Positions 49,848 to 58,975 are shown, counted from the stretch's first letter. The stretch is DNA of 64,000 nt from Paenibacillus sp. YN15 (GCF_003285005.1 NZ_QMFA01000019.1:59557-123556), one strand, 5' to 3'. Numbers and translations are program-made. The notes: generated by a model from the sequence alone, not told the origin.

Positions 49848-52063
49848 TCAGTTTTAGGAATATCCGCCGGATACTCGATGCGGGAGTGGAAGATGCCCAG
49901 CAGCGTTTCATTCAGGGCTTTGGCCACCGTATCCAGCTCCTTCAGCGTCATATCGCATTCATAGAACTGCCCGTCATCCAGGCGGTCCTTAATAATTTTC
50001 TGCACCAGGGAATCGATCTGCTCCACTGTCGGATTGCGCAGGGAGCGCACCGCCGCCTCCACACTGTCGGCAATCCCCACAATGGCGGATTCCTTGGACT
50101 GGGCCTTGGGACCGGGATAGCGGAAGTCCTCCTCGCGGATTTTATCCGCCCCTTCCTCACCCGCCTGCTTCAACGCCTTGTGGTAAAAATATTTCAGAAA
50201 CGTGGTGCCGTGATGCTGCTCGGCAATATCCCGAATCTGCTTGGGCATCTTATATTCCTTCAGCATTTCCACTCCGTCGCGGGCATGGGCCACAATGATG
50301 GAGGTGCTTAAGGACGGCGCAATACTGTCGTGGGGGTTCTCGATATTCTGCTGGTTTTCAATAAAATAGCTGGGCCGTTTGGTTTTGCCGATGTCGTGGT
50401 AGTACGAGCCTACCCGGCACAGGAGCCCGTCGGCCTTCACCGCCTCCGCCGCTGCTTCCGCCAGATTGCCCACCATAATGCTGTGATGGTAGGTGCCCGG
50501 CGTCTCCGTCAGCAGCTTCCGCAGGAGCGGGTGATTGGGATTGGACAGCTCCACCAGCTTCAGGGGGGACAAAATGCCGAAGGCGGTTTCGAACACCGGC
50601 ATCAGCCCGATGACGAAGATGGCTGTGATCAGCCCCCCTGCAATAGTAAAGGCGCTGGCAAAGGCAATGTCCTTCACCGTATAGTGGCTGTCCAGCAGGA
50701 ACAGGATCAGCATTCCTACCAGGCCGAAGAGGGAGACAATGGTGCCCGCCTTCAGAATGGAGGAGCGCTGGCTGGCCTTATGCAGGGAGTAAACCGCCGC
50801 AAAGCACATGACAATGGCCAAAAACCCGTACCGGAAGTCAAACAGAAACTCCGGCTGGTTATTGAAGATAACGCTGGCCACCACGCTGGTCAGCACGGAG
50901 AGCAAAAAAGCCAACCGGTCATTCATCAAGAGCACCAGCAGCATGGTTCCCAGGGATACCGGCGCCAGGAATCCGATAAACGGGTAATCCAGGGTTTGGC
51001 CCAGAGCCACCAGCTTCATCACCAGGTAGTTCACAAACATAATGGCCCCCAGCATCAACAGCTGCGCATTGTTGCGGCTGCCGGGAGAGCCGCTGTGCTC
51101 CAGGTACGCGTACAAGCCCACCATAATAAGGGCCACCATCAGCCAGAGGCCAATCTGGGGCCAGTGGGTGCCTTTATCCTTCAGCAGATCCAGCTTGGCC
51201 AACCGCTGGTAAATCTCCTCGGTAATCATATCCCCCCCTTGGACGATCACATCCCCTTTGTCAATGGTAACAGTGGGGGTGGCCTCCCGGGCTTCCGCCT
51301 TGGCCTTGTCCGTGGCGTCCGCATCGTAGAAGGAATTGGGGGTAATGGCAAAGCGGGCGATTTCCTGAACCAGCTCCCGCTGCGTATTCTTCGTCAGGTT
51401 GGAGGAATTAACCAGCTCCGTCACCTTGGAGCGGGCCGTTGCCGCATCCGGAATCTGCTCGTTCATCAGCTTCTGGACAATCTCCTGGGTGACCGGCTGC
51501 ATGGCGATCAGGTCCTCTTTGGAGAGAAGCGGCAGCTTGTAATACGCCTCCTCGGGAATTTTGTAGATCTGCTCCTTCATTTTGGCCCCGGTTTCCTCCT
51601 GAAGCTTGGCGCCGTACAGGCTGTTGCGCCCCATGCCGCTTACCGTCTGCTGGATGAAATCATTCATCACCGACGGAAAAACATCCTTGTACAGGCTGGT
51701 TTTGGTTTCCTGGGCCAGACTGGAGTTGGCGTTGTTGGTAATCAGCTTCTCATACAAGGCGTCGATCAGCGTATCGTTGCGCAGCGAAATGACCTTGTAA
51801 ACAGGGGACACCTTGGCAGCCGCCTCATCCCTGGCTTTTTGGGTTTCCTTCTCCAACGGAAACTGCTGGGGCGCCCGGATGGTGCTGCCTGCAGGCGTAT
51901 TGGGCACGATATCATAGGTTTTGGGCACCAGTTTGTCAGCCAAAAGCACATACAGAAGCACCGCAAACAACGCGAACAGCAGGAAGCGCACACTTCCCGC
52001 CTGCTTCCACCCGCCCGGGCGGCTGCTGAAATTCGCTTTGGCTTTCATACCGTTACGTATCAT
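49835..52063 (-). CDS. pgpH: 7TM-HD c-di-AMP phosphodiesterase (PgpH/YqfF)
   Basis: The 742-residue protein has an N-terminal membrane anchor (VRFLLFALFAVLLYVLLA), a large extracellular domain (to about 300), seven membrane segments, and a C-terminal HD domain with GTYHHSIMVGNLAE, YYHDIGKTKRP and AHARDGVEMLKEY. It degrades c-di-AMP in the cytoplasm. It follows phoH with a gap of 109 bases. Its last three codons and stop lie within a repeat element, so its C-terminus may have been altered by that insertion. ATG 52063 is preceded by AAGGGAA at a long spacing; ATG 52048 is an alternative. Confidence 0.94.
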   Translation of the reverse strand: MIRNGMKAKANFSSRPGGWKQAGSVRFLLFALFAVLLYVLLADKLVPKTYDIVPNTPAGSTIRAPQQFPLEKETQKARDEAAAKVSPVYKVISLRNDTLIDALYEKLITNNANSSLAQETKTSLYKDVFPSVMNDFIQQTVSGMGRNSLYGAKLQEETGAKMKEQIYKIPEEAYYKLPLLSKEDLIAMQPVTQEIVQKLMNEQIPDAATARSKVTELVNSSNLTKNTQRELVQEIARFAITPNSFYDADATDKAKAEAREATPTVTIDKGDVIVQGGDMITEEIYQRLAKLDLLKDKGTHWPQIGLWLMVALIMVGLYAYLEHSGSPGSRNNAQLLMLGAIMFVNYLVMKLVALGQTLDYPFIGFLAPVSLGTMLLVLLMNDRLAFLLSVLTSVVASVIFNNQPEFLFDFRYGFLAIVMCFAAVYSLHKASQRSSILKAGTIVSLFGLVGMLILFLLDSHYTVKDIAFASAFTIAGGLITAIFVIGLMPVFETAFGILSPLKLVELSNPNHPLLRKLLTETPGTYHHSIMVGNLAEAAAEAVKADGLLCRVGSYYHDIGKTKRPSYFIENQQNIENPHDSIAPSLSTSIIVAHARDGVEMLKEYKMPKQIRDIAEQHHGTTFLKYFYHKALKQAGEEGADKIREEDFRYPGPKAQSKESAIVGIADSVEAAVRSLRNPTVEQIDSLVQKIIKDRLDDGQFYECDMTLKELDTVAKALNETLLGIFHSRIEYPADIPKTDPQK

Positions 52064-52171
52064 GGATAAGCGTCATTCCCTTCCTTATCGAAGAAGTCCC
52101 TTAAGATGGGCTTGGCCCGTTTTCGAGGCTTCCGGAACATGACCCGGCCTGCGGGAGGAACGGTTGTTGGC

Positions 52172-53164
52172 TCAGGGCTCGTTTCTCTCCGCATCCTCCG
52201 TGTAGGCGACGATAATCTTCTGCACCAGCGAGTGGCGCACCACATCCTGCTCGTCAAAATAGATGAAGCCGATCTCCTCCACCTGCTTCAAAATCCGGTC
52301 CGCTTCCATCAGTCCGGACTTCTTGCCCCGGGGAAGGTCGATCTGGGTCACATCTCCCGTTATTACCATCTTGGACCCGAATCCCAGCCGGGTCAAGAAC
52401 ATTTTCATTTGTTCAGGGGTGGAATTTTGCGCTTCATCCATGATGATGAATGAATCGTCCAACGTCCGGCCGCGCATATAAGCCAAGGGCGCAATTTCAA
52501 TGGTCCCCCGCTCCAGGGACTTGGCCACCTGCTCGGGGCCCAGAACATCGTTCAGGGCGTCGTAGAGGGGGCGCAGATACGGGTCCACCTTCTCCTGCAG
52601 ATCGCCGGGCAGGAAGCCCAGGTTCTCGCCGGCCTCCACCGCCGGGCGGGTCAGCACAATGCGCTTTACGGCGCCTTCCTTCAGGGCCACCACCGCAAGC
52701 ACCACGGCCAGGTAGGTTTTGCCCGTTCCGGCAGGTCCGATGCCGAAGACAATATCCCGCTTTTTGATCAAATTTACATACTTCTTCTGGCCGATGGTCT
52801 TGACGCGGATGGGTTTGCCCCGGTGGGTCACCGTAATCTCGCCCTTGAACAGCTCCAGGAGCTGGTCGGCCATCATCTGCTTGGAAAGCTCTACTGCATA
52901 CGACACATCCCGCTCCGTAACGGCGTAGTTATTGCGGACCAGGGCCAGCAGCACCTCGAACAGCTGCCTTAAGGATTCCAGCTCCTTCACCGGCCCCTGA
53001 ATGGCGATCTCCGCCTCCCGGGAGAAAATCCGGGCATTGGTCTCTTGCTCAATAATATGAAGAAATTTATCCTGGGGCCCAAATAAGGCCAATGCCTCCT
53101 GGGCATCCTTCACCTGAATTCTAATGGTGTCTTCCTGCTTGTTGTGTTCTGTCAAATGTCTCAT
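52172..53164 (-). CDS. phoH: PhoH-family ATPase (YbeZ type)
   Basis: The 330-residue protein has a KH-like N-terminus (IIEQETNARIFSREAEIAIQGP) and a PhoH ATPase core with Walker A GPAGTGKTYLA and Walker B FIIMDEAQNSTPEQMKMFL. YbeZ-type PhoH proteins work with YbeY in rRNA processing, and ybeY is encoded two genes downstream. Unlike the protein at 2997-4328 it lacks a PIN domain. Its start overlaps the yqfD stop (ATGA). Confidence 0.95.
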   Translation of the reverse strand: MRHLTEHNKQEDTIRIQVKDAQEALALFGPQDKFLHIIEQETNARIFSREAEIAIQGPVKELESLRQLFEVLLALVRNNYAVTERDVSYAVELSKQMMADQLLELFKGEITVTHRGKPIRVKTIGQKKYVNLIKKRDIVFGIGPAGTGKTYLAVVLAVVALKEGAVKRIVLTRPAVEAGENLGFLPGDLQEKVDPYLRPLYDALNDVLGPEQVAKSLERGTIEIAPLAYMRGRTLDDSFIIMDEAQNSTPEQMKMFLTRLGFGSKMVITGDVTQIDLPRGKKSGLMEADRILKQVEEIGFIYFDEQDVVRHSLVQKIIVAYTEDAERNEP

Positions 53165-54357
53165 TCTCCTTGGACGATAGGTAATTCTTCCGAAATGGTT
53201 TCCTCCACCTGGAAAAGCACATTCATATACACTTTACCATTGTCGGTCTTCTCTTGCAAAACATTGTAAGAAACGAACCGGGCATCCTTGCCCGCCTGGA
53301 TCAAAATATCCGCCTTGGCCCGCTCCAGCCCGGCCTCCCTGGCCGCCTCGGGTCCTTCCGCTCCTTCATCGAGACGGGTTTCCAGCACCTTTTCCTTTAT
53401 CCACCCGAAAGGCAGGTTATAGTTTTTCCAGCCTAACGTGGTGCGGGATTCCCGCTTGTCCGAGGAGGCATAATCCTCCTTGCCGTAGCCGGTGAGCTGG
53501 AGGGCTCGTCCCCCCAGAACCAGATAAAAGCGGTCAAAGCTCTCTCCGGTATAGACCATATACTGGCGGGAGACGGGAATTTCCAGCTTGGATTCATACC
53601 ACACAATGCCGCGGACGCTGCCCTCCGCCGGCACCACCTGCCGGTTCACCTCGTCGCCGATGACGCCGGAGATAAGGATGTCCCCTTTTTTGACATAGCG
53701 GTTGGGCTCCACAACAGGCTTTCCCTTGGTGGACCGGACCTCGGTAACCACCGCCGCTTTGGACGCCACCAGATGGCGGGGACTTAGGAGCTCATGCTTT
53801 TCCGGCTTGGCCGCCTCCACCACCTTGATGACAATGCGGGTGCCCTGCTTCTCGATGCCGATCCAGGAGATGTCCGGCAGCTCCTTATGCAGATCCCGGG
53901 CCATTTCGTCCATGGGCTTCAGGCGGAAGGTCCACTGGTACGGCTTGAGCCCCTGAAGCTTGGCGGCCTGCAGAATTTCATAGGTGGGCACCGTGTCATT
54001 GCCCTCCACCTCCACCTGCCACACCACGGAGGACAGCAGGTAGATGCCGATGAAAAAGCCGACGATTCCGGCGGCGAAAAACTTCCGTTTCTCCAGGCGG
54101 CCCAGCATAAAGGGAACACCCTCGCGCTTTTCCACGTGAACCCGACAGCCTGTCTCCTTCAGAAGCGGCCGCAGGCGAAAAAAATCCTTCAGCACCAGAC
54201 TGGCGGCAGCTTTCCCGGGACCGGTGCGGCGGATATCCCAGATTTGGAACTCTTGTCCCGCCGCTTTGTTCAGGAGGAACTCAATCTCCCCTCCCCTGAT
54301 GGTAATTCTCACATAACCGCGAAGCTTACGGATAAAAAGCGGCTGCATGTTTTTCAC
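53161..54357 (-). CDS. yqfD: YqfD sporulation protein
   Basis: The 398-residue protein has a cytoplasmic N-terminal domain, one membrane segment near residue 95 (FFAAGIVGFFIGIYLLSSVVWQVEVEGN) and a large outer domain with GLKPYQWTFRLKPMDEMARDL and RGIVWYESKLEIPVSRQYMVYTGE. YqfD is made in the mother cell under sigma-E and its loss impairs sporulation. It is downstream of yqfC and overlaps phoH, the Bacillus order. ATG 54357 follows AGGAGAAG. Confidence 0.93.
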   Translation of the reverse strand: MKNMQPLFIRKLRGYVRITIRGGEIEFLLNKAAGQEFQIWDIRRTGPGKAAASLVLKDFFRLRPLLKETGCRVHVEKREGVPFMLGRLEKRKFFAAGIVGFFIGIYLLSSVVWQVEVEGNDTVPTYEILQAAKLQGLKPYQWTFRLKPMDEMARDLHKELPDISWIGIEKQGTRIVIKVVEAAKPEKHELLSPRHLVASKAAVVTEVRSTKGKPVVEPNRYVKKGDILISGVIGDEVNRQVVPAEGSVRGIVWYESKLEIPVSRQYMVYTGESFDRFYLVLGGRALQLTGYGKEDYASSDKRESRTTLGWKNYNLPFGWIKEKVLETRLDEGAEGPEAAREAGLERAKADILIQAGKDARFVSYNVLQEKTDNGKVYMNVLFQVEETISEELPIVQGE

Positions 54358-54383
54358 TTCTCCTCTTCACTGGAATAACCTCA

Positions 54384-54662
54384 TCAGGGTATGTATTTCA
54401 GCTCGCGGATGACGCCTTCCACCAGCACTTCCTCCGCCATGATGGTCCGGATGCTCAAGTTGCTGCCGAGGATCTCCAGGCTTCCCCGGGACAGGGTCAG
54501 CAGGAGGCGCTCTTCGGAAAAATGGAGGACGCCCCGGTGGTTTTCAATTTGCAATCTGACGTTGCCGATCATGATCAGGCGGGGGATATCCTGGGCGATG
54601 TCCTCCGGAACATCGAGGATTCCGGCTGTCCATTGATCAAATTTTTTGCGGATGCGGCGCAT
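54384..54662 (-). CDS. yqfC: YqfC sporulation protein
   Basis: The 92-residue protein starts MRRIRKKFDQWTAGILDVPEDIAQDIPRLIM and belongs to the YabP/YqfC beta-rich family (LQIENHRGVLHFSEERLLLTLSRGSLEILG). It is a mother-cell sporulation protein. The ATG at 54662 with GGGAGAG gives the family length; the frame up to 54707 is longer than usual. It leads the yqfC-yqfD-phoH-pgpH-ybeY-dgkA-cdd-era run. I could not place a sigma-E promoter with confidence. Confidence 0.9.
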   Translation of the reverse strand: MRRIRKKFDQWTAGILDVPEDIAQDIPRLIMIGNVRLQIENHRGVLHFSEERLLLTLSRGSLEILGSNLSIRTIMAEEVLVEGVIRELKYIP

Positions 54663-54805
54663 GGGCTTCGCTCTCCCTCCCGGCGGTGCAGCTGTCTTGA
54701 AGCGCAATCGTATCGTTACAGCCTATGCGCGGACAGCCGGGATTATGAAGCCTGCCGGCGGACTCCTCTCCCAGAAAATGGGCCGTCTCCAGGCAACTAA
54801 CCAAT

Positions 54806-54896
54806 CCCCCAAAAGTGACGACAAGCTCCGAAGCGAAAGTCCGGGTACTTTTGGGGGAGCCCCCGAATGAAAATGGCGCAGTACACTGCATTTTCG
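54806..54896 (+). repeat. CCCCCAAAAGT hairpin element, copy 5
   Basis: CCCCCAAAAGTGACGACAAG...GGTACTTTTGGGGGAGCCCCC, followed by the second hairpin GAAAATG...CATTTTC, as in copy 1. AAGCTCCGAAGC is in the loop. It lies between feoB and yqfC, in the opposite orientation to both. Confidence 0.83.
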
Positions 54897-54897
54897 C

Positions 54898-54926
54898 ACA
54901 AAAAAACCCGGCTTTGGGCCAGGTTA
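54898..54926 (-). terminator. Terminator after the feo operon
   Basis: AACCTGGC pairs with GCCGGGTT around CCAAA and is followed by TTTTTG on the minus strand. Confidence 0.88.
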
Positions 54927-54965
54927 GTTGTTGTCATATGTGCCGGGGAACGGACAGGAAAGCCG

Positions 54966-56372
54966 CTACACCCAGCCCAGCAGTCTTGCCGCCGTGGCGG
55001 TGAGGAAGGTGACTCCGATGGCAATCCCCAAGGGAAGCGCCGCTGAAATAAAGGTCCATTTTTTGCTTTTGGTTTCCTTGTAGATGTTGTACAGCGTGGT
55101 GCCGCAAGGGAAATGGAGCAGGGAAAACAGCATCATATTCAACGCCGTCAGCCAGGTCCAGCCGTGCTGCAGCAGGATGTCCTTGATATTGGCAATGCCG
55201 TCGGCATCCACCATGGCTCCCGAGGACAGATAGCCCATCAGGAGAATGGGGATCACCACTTCATTGGCCGGCAGCCCCAGGATGAAGGCCATCAGGATAA
55301 AGCCGTCCAACCCCAACAGATGGGCAAAAGGATCGAAAAACGCCGCCATATGGTCCAGTACGCTGCTTCCGCCCACAAACACGTTGCCGAGAATCCATGT
55401 AACCACTCCCGCCGGAGCGGCCACCACCAGCGCCCGGGTAAGCACGTTTAAGGATTTGTCCCGGGAGCTCAGCAGGATGGTCTTCCAGATTTGCGGCCGG
55501 CGGTAGGGAGGCAGCTCCAGGGTATAGTGGGAGGGCACCCCTTTCAGCGCCGTTTTGGACAGGGCCCAGGAAACGGTGAGGGTGACGGCAATGCCGAACA
55601 GCACCATCCCCATCACCACCATGGCTGTAGCCAAGGAACGCACCCCGCTTGCCGCCCCCGCCGCCATAAACAGGGAGGACAGGAGAATCAGGGTGGGCCA
55701 GCGGCCATTGCAGGGCACGAAGTTATTGGTCAGAATAGCCAGCATCCGCTCCCGCGGGGACTCAATAATCCGGGTGGACATAATCGCCGCGGCATTGCAG
55801 CCGAAGCCCATGGACATGGTCAGAGCCTGCTTGCCGTGGCCGCCGGATTTTTTGAAGAGGCGGTCCATGTTGAAGGCCACACGGGGCAAATAGCCGAAAT
55901 TCTCCAGCAATGCGAACACCGGGAAGAAGATGGCCATAGGCGGCAGCATGACGCTGACCACCCAGGAGGTTCCCCGGAAGAAGCCCAGCACCAGCAGGCC
56001 GTGCAGCCATTCCGGTGCGTGCACCGCTTGGAAGCCAAGGGTCAGATAACCTTCGATCCAGCCGAAGAAATCCGCCAAAAGCCCGGAAGGGACGTTGGCG
56101 CCGGCGATGGTGATCCAGAACACCAGCCCCAAAATCGCAAACATAATAGGATAGCCCCACAGCTTGGAGGTCACGATCCGGTCCAGCTTGTAGGTGCTTT
56201 GCAGTTTTTTCTTGTCTTCGTAATGGACGGTTTCGCCCACAAGCTCCTTGGTGGTCCGGTAAATATCGCCGACAATGGCGTCCCGGACAGGCTCCCCGCC
56301 AGAGACGGCTTTGGCCAGCTTCACCAAACCGTCCAGCGGATCAGGCGAGTTTATGGCATGCGGATCGGCCAT
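54966..56372 (-). CDS. feoB: FeoB membrane (permease) part, separate gene
   Basis: The 468-residue protein is the C-terminal part of ferrous iron transporter FeoB: two Gate (nucleoside-recognition) domains with SMGFGCNAAAIMSTRIIESPRERMLAILTNNFVPCNGRWPTL and PANEVVIPILLMGY, and about ten membrane segments. The GTPase part is a separate gene upstream; the sum of both (714 residues) is about one normal FeoB. The ATG at 56372 has AAGGAG nine bases before it, inside the end of the GTPase gene, so this is a true second start and not a sequencing frameshift. The overlap is 32 bases. Confidence 0.9.
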   Translation of the reverse strand: MADPHAINSPDPLDGLVKLAKAVSGGEPVRDAIVGDIYRTTKELVGETVHYEDKKKLQSTYKLDRIVTSKLWGYPIMFAILGLVFWITIAGANVPSGLLADFFGWIEGYLTLGFQAVHAPEWLHGLLVLGFFRGTSWVVSVMLPPMAIFFPVFALLENFGYLPRVAFNMDRLFKKSGGHGKQALTMSMGFGCNAAAIMSTRIIESPRERMLAILTNNFVPCNGRWPTLILLSSLFMAAGAASGVRSLATAMVVMGMVLFGIAVTLTVSWALSKTALKGVPSHYTLELPPYRRPQIWKTILLSSRDKSLNVLTRALVVAAPAGVVTWILGNVFVGGSSVLDHMAAFFDPFAHLLGLDGFILMAFILGLPANEVVIPILLMGYLSSGAMVDADGIANIKDILLQHGWTWLTALNMMLFSLLHFPCGTTLYNIYKETKSKKWTFISAALPLGIAIGVTFLTATAARLLGWV

Positions 56373-57081
56373 GGCTGACATCTCCTTTGCGCGGGACGAA
56401 TTCCCCGCCTTTCATTCTTTGCTTCAGGGTATCGAGAAGCCCTGTATCCTCATCCAGCAGCCGCAAAGCCAGCCATCTGGAAGAAAACCGCAGCCCCAGC
56501 GTTTCCCGGACGGCAGGCTCCAGCACCTCCAGCTTCCGCTCCAGCTCCTCCTGGTATTTCACCCGGACCGGCTCCGGAACAACCTCTCCCGTGGCGACCG
56601 CAGCAACCATGGACAGAAGACCGTTAATCCCCAGCTTGCTGCGGGCGGAAATGGCGGCTACGGGAACCCCCAGCCTGCGGCTGAGCAGCGCCGTATCCAC
56701 ATGGATGCCCAGGCGTGTAGCCTCGTCGATCAGATTGATGCAAACTACAACCCGGCTGGTCATCTCCAGCACCTGCAGGGCCAGATTCATGTTCCGCTCC
56801 AGCGAGGTGGCGTCCAGCACCACAATGGTCACATCAGGCTCCTCGAATACAATGAAATCCCGGGTAACTTCCTCGTCCTTGGAATTGGAAAACAGCGAAT
56901 AAGTGCCGGGCAGATCAATCATGCGGAAATCATGGCCGTTGTGGGTAAAATCCCCTTGGGCCAGGTCAACGGTTTTGCCGGCCCAGTTGCCGGTATGCTG
57001 GCGGAGTCCCGTGAGCAGGTTGAACAGAGTGCTTTTGCCTGTATTGGGATTGCCGGCCAATGCCACTGTATAGGTCGCCAT
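56341..57081 (-). CDS. feoB: FeoB GTPase part, separate gene
   Basis: The 246-residue protein is the N-terminal G domain of FeoB: G1 GNPNTGKST, G2 region TGNWAGKTVDLAQG, G3 DLPGTYSLF, G4 CINLIDEA (Asn-Leu-Ile-Asp in place of NxxD), and a helical GDI-like tail. It would bind GTP and control iron transport by the membrane protein encoded next. Its start overlaps the feoA stop (TAATG). The tail ends KGDVSHGRSACHKLA. The arrangement feoA-feoB(G)-feoB(membrane) suggests two chains that assemble. Confidence 0.9.
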   Translation of the reverse strand: MATYTVALAGNPNTGKSTLFNLLTGLRQHTGNWAGKTVDLAQGDFTHNGHDFRMIDLPGTYSLFSNSKDEEVTRDFIVFEEPDVTIVVLDATSLERNMNLALQVLEMTSRVVVCINLIDEATRLGIHVDTALLSRRLGVPVAAISARSKLGINGLLSMVAAVATGEVVPEPVRVKYQEELERKLEVLEPAVRETLGLRFSSRWLALRLLDEDTGLLDTLKQRMKGGEFVPRKGDVSHGRSACHKLA

Positions 57082-57332
57082 TATTCCCCACCTCCCATAA
57101 GTTCTCCGTAAATCAGCGAGCTTTCTTCCTTCCGAAGGGCGATTGTGGTGTTATTGACGCGGAAGGCAACGGGATCGCCCAGAGGGCTTCTTTGCAGCAC
57201 TTCCACCTCATTCTGGGGAACAAACCCCAGATCCAGCAGCCTTCTGCGCATGACACCCTGAACCTCAATCCGCGTCAGAAGCAGGACGCTGCCCGTTTTT
57301 GCTTCCGACAATGGTATATTTGTCGTTGTCAT
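57081..57332 (-). CDS. feoA: FeoA
   Basis: The 83-residue SH3-like protein has the FeoA pattern: PLSEAKTGSVLLLTRIEVQGVMRRRLLDLGFVPQNEVEVLQRSPLGDPVAFRVNNTTIALRKEE. FeoA helps FeoB in Fe2+ uptake. The ATG at 57332 has GAGGGAAAGG before it; a frame extended to 57464 covers the promoter region and is not real. It begins the feo operon, which ends in a terminator after the feoB membrane gene. Confidence 0.92.
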   Translation of the reverse strand: MTTTNIPLSEAKTGSVLLLTRIEVQGVMRRRLLDLGFVPQNEVEVLQRSPLGDPVAFRVNNTTIALRKEESSLIYGELMGGGE

Positions 57333-57452
57333 GACCTTTCCCTCACTTTCCAATGGGACAAAGAGTTTGCCTAGTGCAACATTTATGGTAAAAAAAAGTA
57401 GTCGCAAAAAGGGGGCTAAAAAAAGGTTACCAGCAGTATATGATCTACCTCG

Positions 57453-57481
57453 ATTATATGCCACTCTTATGTTTTCCGCAA
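57453..57481 (-). promoter_or_regulatory. Promoter of the feo operon
   Basis: On the minus strand TTGCGG (57476-57481) and a perfect TATAAT (57453-57458) are 17 bases apart. The leader to feoA is about 115 bases and contains long A/T runs. No clear Fur box was seen. Confidence 0.65.
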
Positions 57482-57630
57482 CTAAGAAATTTGCCTTTGT
57501 GCAATATTTGAATAATTTTTATAATATAGGCTTGTCTATAATTTAATGAAAGCGATGCCATTCCTCTGGGCCCGTTCGGTGCGACAAAGTTTGCTAAAAT
57601 CGCTGGACAAAACCGGTGGTTAGGCGTATA

Positions 57631-57659
57631 TTGATGCTGTGAAAAAAATAACTTAATAC
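57631..57659 (+). promoter_or_regulatory. Candidate promoter of the FMN riboswitch transcript
   Basis: TTGATG (57631-57636) and TAATAC (57654-57659) are 17 bases apart and place the transcript start at about 57666, at the beginning of the riboswitch. A second candidate (TTGTGC ... TATAAT, 57497-57525) lies further upstream on the same strand. Confidence 0.45.
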
Positions 57660-57663
57660 AAGA

Positions 57664-57810
57664 TCTTCGGGGTGAGGTGAAATTCCTGACCGGCGGTGAG
57701 GCTCGCAGGAGCTGAAGCCCGCGACTCCCGGTGAGTCCGCAAGCGGACCGGCGGGACTGATCTGGTGCGATTCCAGAGCCGACGGTAAAGTCCGGATGGA
57801 AGAGGATCAA
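57664..57810 (+). ncRNA. FMN riboswitch (RFN element)
   Basis: Conserved RFN segments are present in order: CTTCGGGGTGAGGTGAAATT, CCTGACCGGCGGTGAGGC, AGCCCGCGA, CTGATCTGGTGCGATTCC, GAGCCGACGGTAAAGTCCGG, ATGGAAGAGGAT. It binds FMN and usually turns off riboflavin synthesis or uptake genes. A terminator hairpin follows 80 bases later, so control is probably at transcription termination. The only gene downstream is an EamA-type transporter. Confidence 0.95.
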
Positions 57811-57889
57811 AGTTTGAAGCACGCTTCCGGCAGCAAGGCCGCCATTCCAAGGGATGGGTTCTTGCTGTACTGTACGCGCGGTTCGACCT

Positions 57890-57929
57890 GCCCCCGATTT
57901 GCCTGTAAACAGGCTGCCGGGGGCTTTTT
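57890..57929 (+). terminator. Terminator of the FMN riboswitch expression platform
   Basis: GCCCCCG...GCCTGT pairs with ACAGGC...CGGGGGC and is followed by TTTTTG. It lies between the aptamer and the transporter start. Confidence 0.88.
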
Positions 57930-57986
57930 GATCTTTGCCTGCATCAACGTGCAACCCTTCTTAAGATTTTGGGAAAGGGAAATAAC

Positions 57987-58952
57987 ATGAGCAATCAAAC
58001 AGCTTCTTTGTCAGGCAAACCTTTCCGCGGAGGCTTCTGGCTGGTGCTTCTGGGAGCGGCGCTGTGGGGCGTTGATCCGCTGTTCCGGATTATTCTGCTG
58101 AAATCCATGACTTCTTCCCAGATCGTGCTGCTGGAGCATGCGGTCTTATTCCTGGCAGCCGCGCCGGTGCTGTGGAAGCGGCGTTCGGAGCTCAAAGCCA
58201 TCCGGCTGCGGCATTTGGGGGCGCTGCTGGCAGTCTCCTGGGGCGGCTCGGCCATTGCCACCATCCTGTTCACCAAGGCGCTTGTTTCCGGCGACCTCAA
58301 CATGGTTCTGCTGCTGCAGAAGCTGCAGCCGCTGTTTGCCATCGGCCTGGCCGCATTGGTTCTGAAGGAGCGCCTGCCGCGGAACTTTGGCCCGCTGCTC
58401 CTGGTGGCGCTGGGAGGCACCTATCTGCTGACCTTCGGCTGGACCCTGCCCTTCGGACACGCGGGCAGCTTCATCGGGTGGAGCAGCCTGATGGCGCTGG
58501 GGGCAGCCGCTTTGTGGGGAGGCTCCACGGTGATGGGCCGGTATCTGCTGGGCACCCTGCAGTACGAGACTGTCACCTCCCTGCGCTTCGCGATGGCGCT
58601 GCCGCTCCTGTTTGTCCTGGCCCAAATGGAAGGGCAGCCCTGGCAGCTGGACAACGGCTACGGCGGCTGGACTCTGGTGGCGCTGAATCTGCTGCTGCAG
58701 GCTCTGTTGCCCGGTTTGCTCAGCATGCTGCTCTACTACAAGGGTCTGGAATCCACCAAAGCCTCCTACGCGACGCTGGCGGAGCTCAGCTTCCCCATGA
58801 CCGGCGTTTTGATCAACTGGGTTGTGTATAAGCAGATCATCACCCCGGCCCAACTGATCGGCTTCACGCTAATCTGGGTGGTGTTGTTTATGATTTCCAA
58901 CCAACGGACACAGCAGGAGCCGGCCGCCAAGGTGCAGACCAAAGCAGCCTAA
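57987..58952 (+). CDS. EamA/DMT-family transporter under FMN riboswitch control (candidate riboflavin transporter)
   Basis: The 321-residue protein has ten membrane segments in two EamA repeats (about 15-140 and 155-300), for example ALWGVDPLFRIILLKSM and the second repeat SSLMALGAAALWGGSTVMGRYLL. DMT transporters carry many small molecules. Here an FMN riboswitch directly upstream points to riboflavin or a flavin precursor, as for RibN-type DMT proteins of alphaproteobacteria. The common Firmicute system RibU is unrelated in sequence. The ATG at 57987 follows AAAGGGAA. Substrate is inferred from the riboswitch only. Confidence 0.85.
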   Translation: MSNQTASLSGKPFRGGFWLVLLGAALWGVDPLFRIILLKSMTSSQIVLLEHAVLFLAAAPVLWKRRSELKAIRLRHLGALLAVSWGGSAIATILFTKALVSGDLNMVLLLQKLQPLFAIGLAALVLKERLPRNFGPLLLVALGGTYLLTFGWTLPFGHAGSFIGWSSLMALGAAALWGGSTVMGRYLLGTLQYETVTSLRFAMALPLLFVLAQMEGQPWQLDNGYGGWTLVALNLLLQALLPGLLSMLLYYKGLESTKASYATLAELSFPMTGVLINWVVYKQIITPAQLIGFTLIWVVLFMISNQRTQQEPAAKVQTKAA

Positions 58953-58975
58953 CCGCCGAGGCTCCCCTGGCAAAA

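Noticed and set aside
56341..56381. Frameshift error breaking feoB
   Set aside because: A well-placed AAGGAG site before the second ATG and a complete, normal end of the GTPase frame fit a real two-gene arrangement better.
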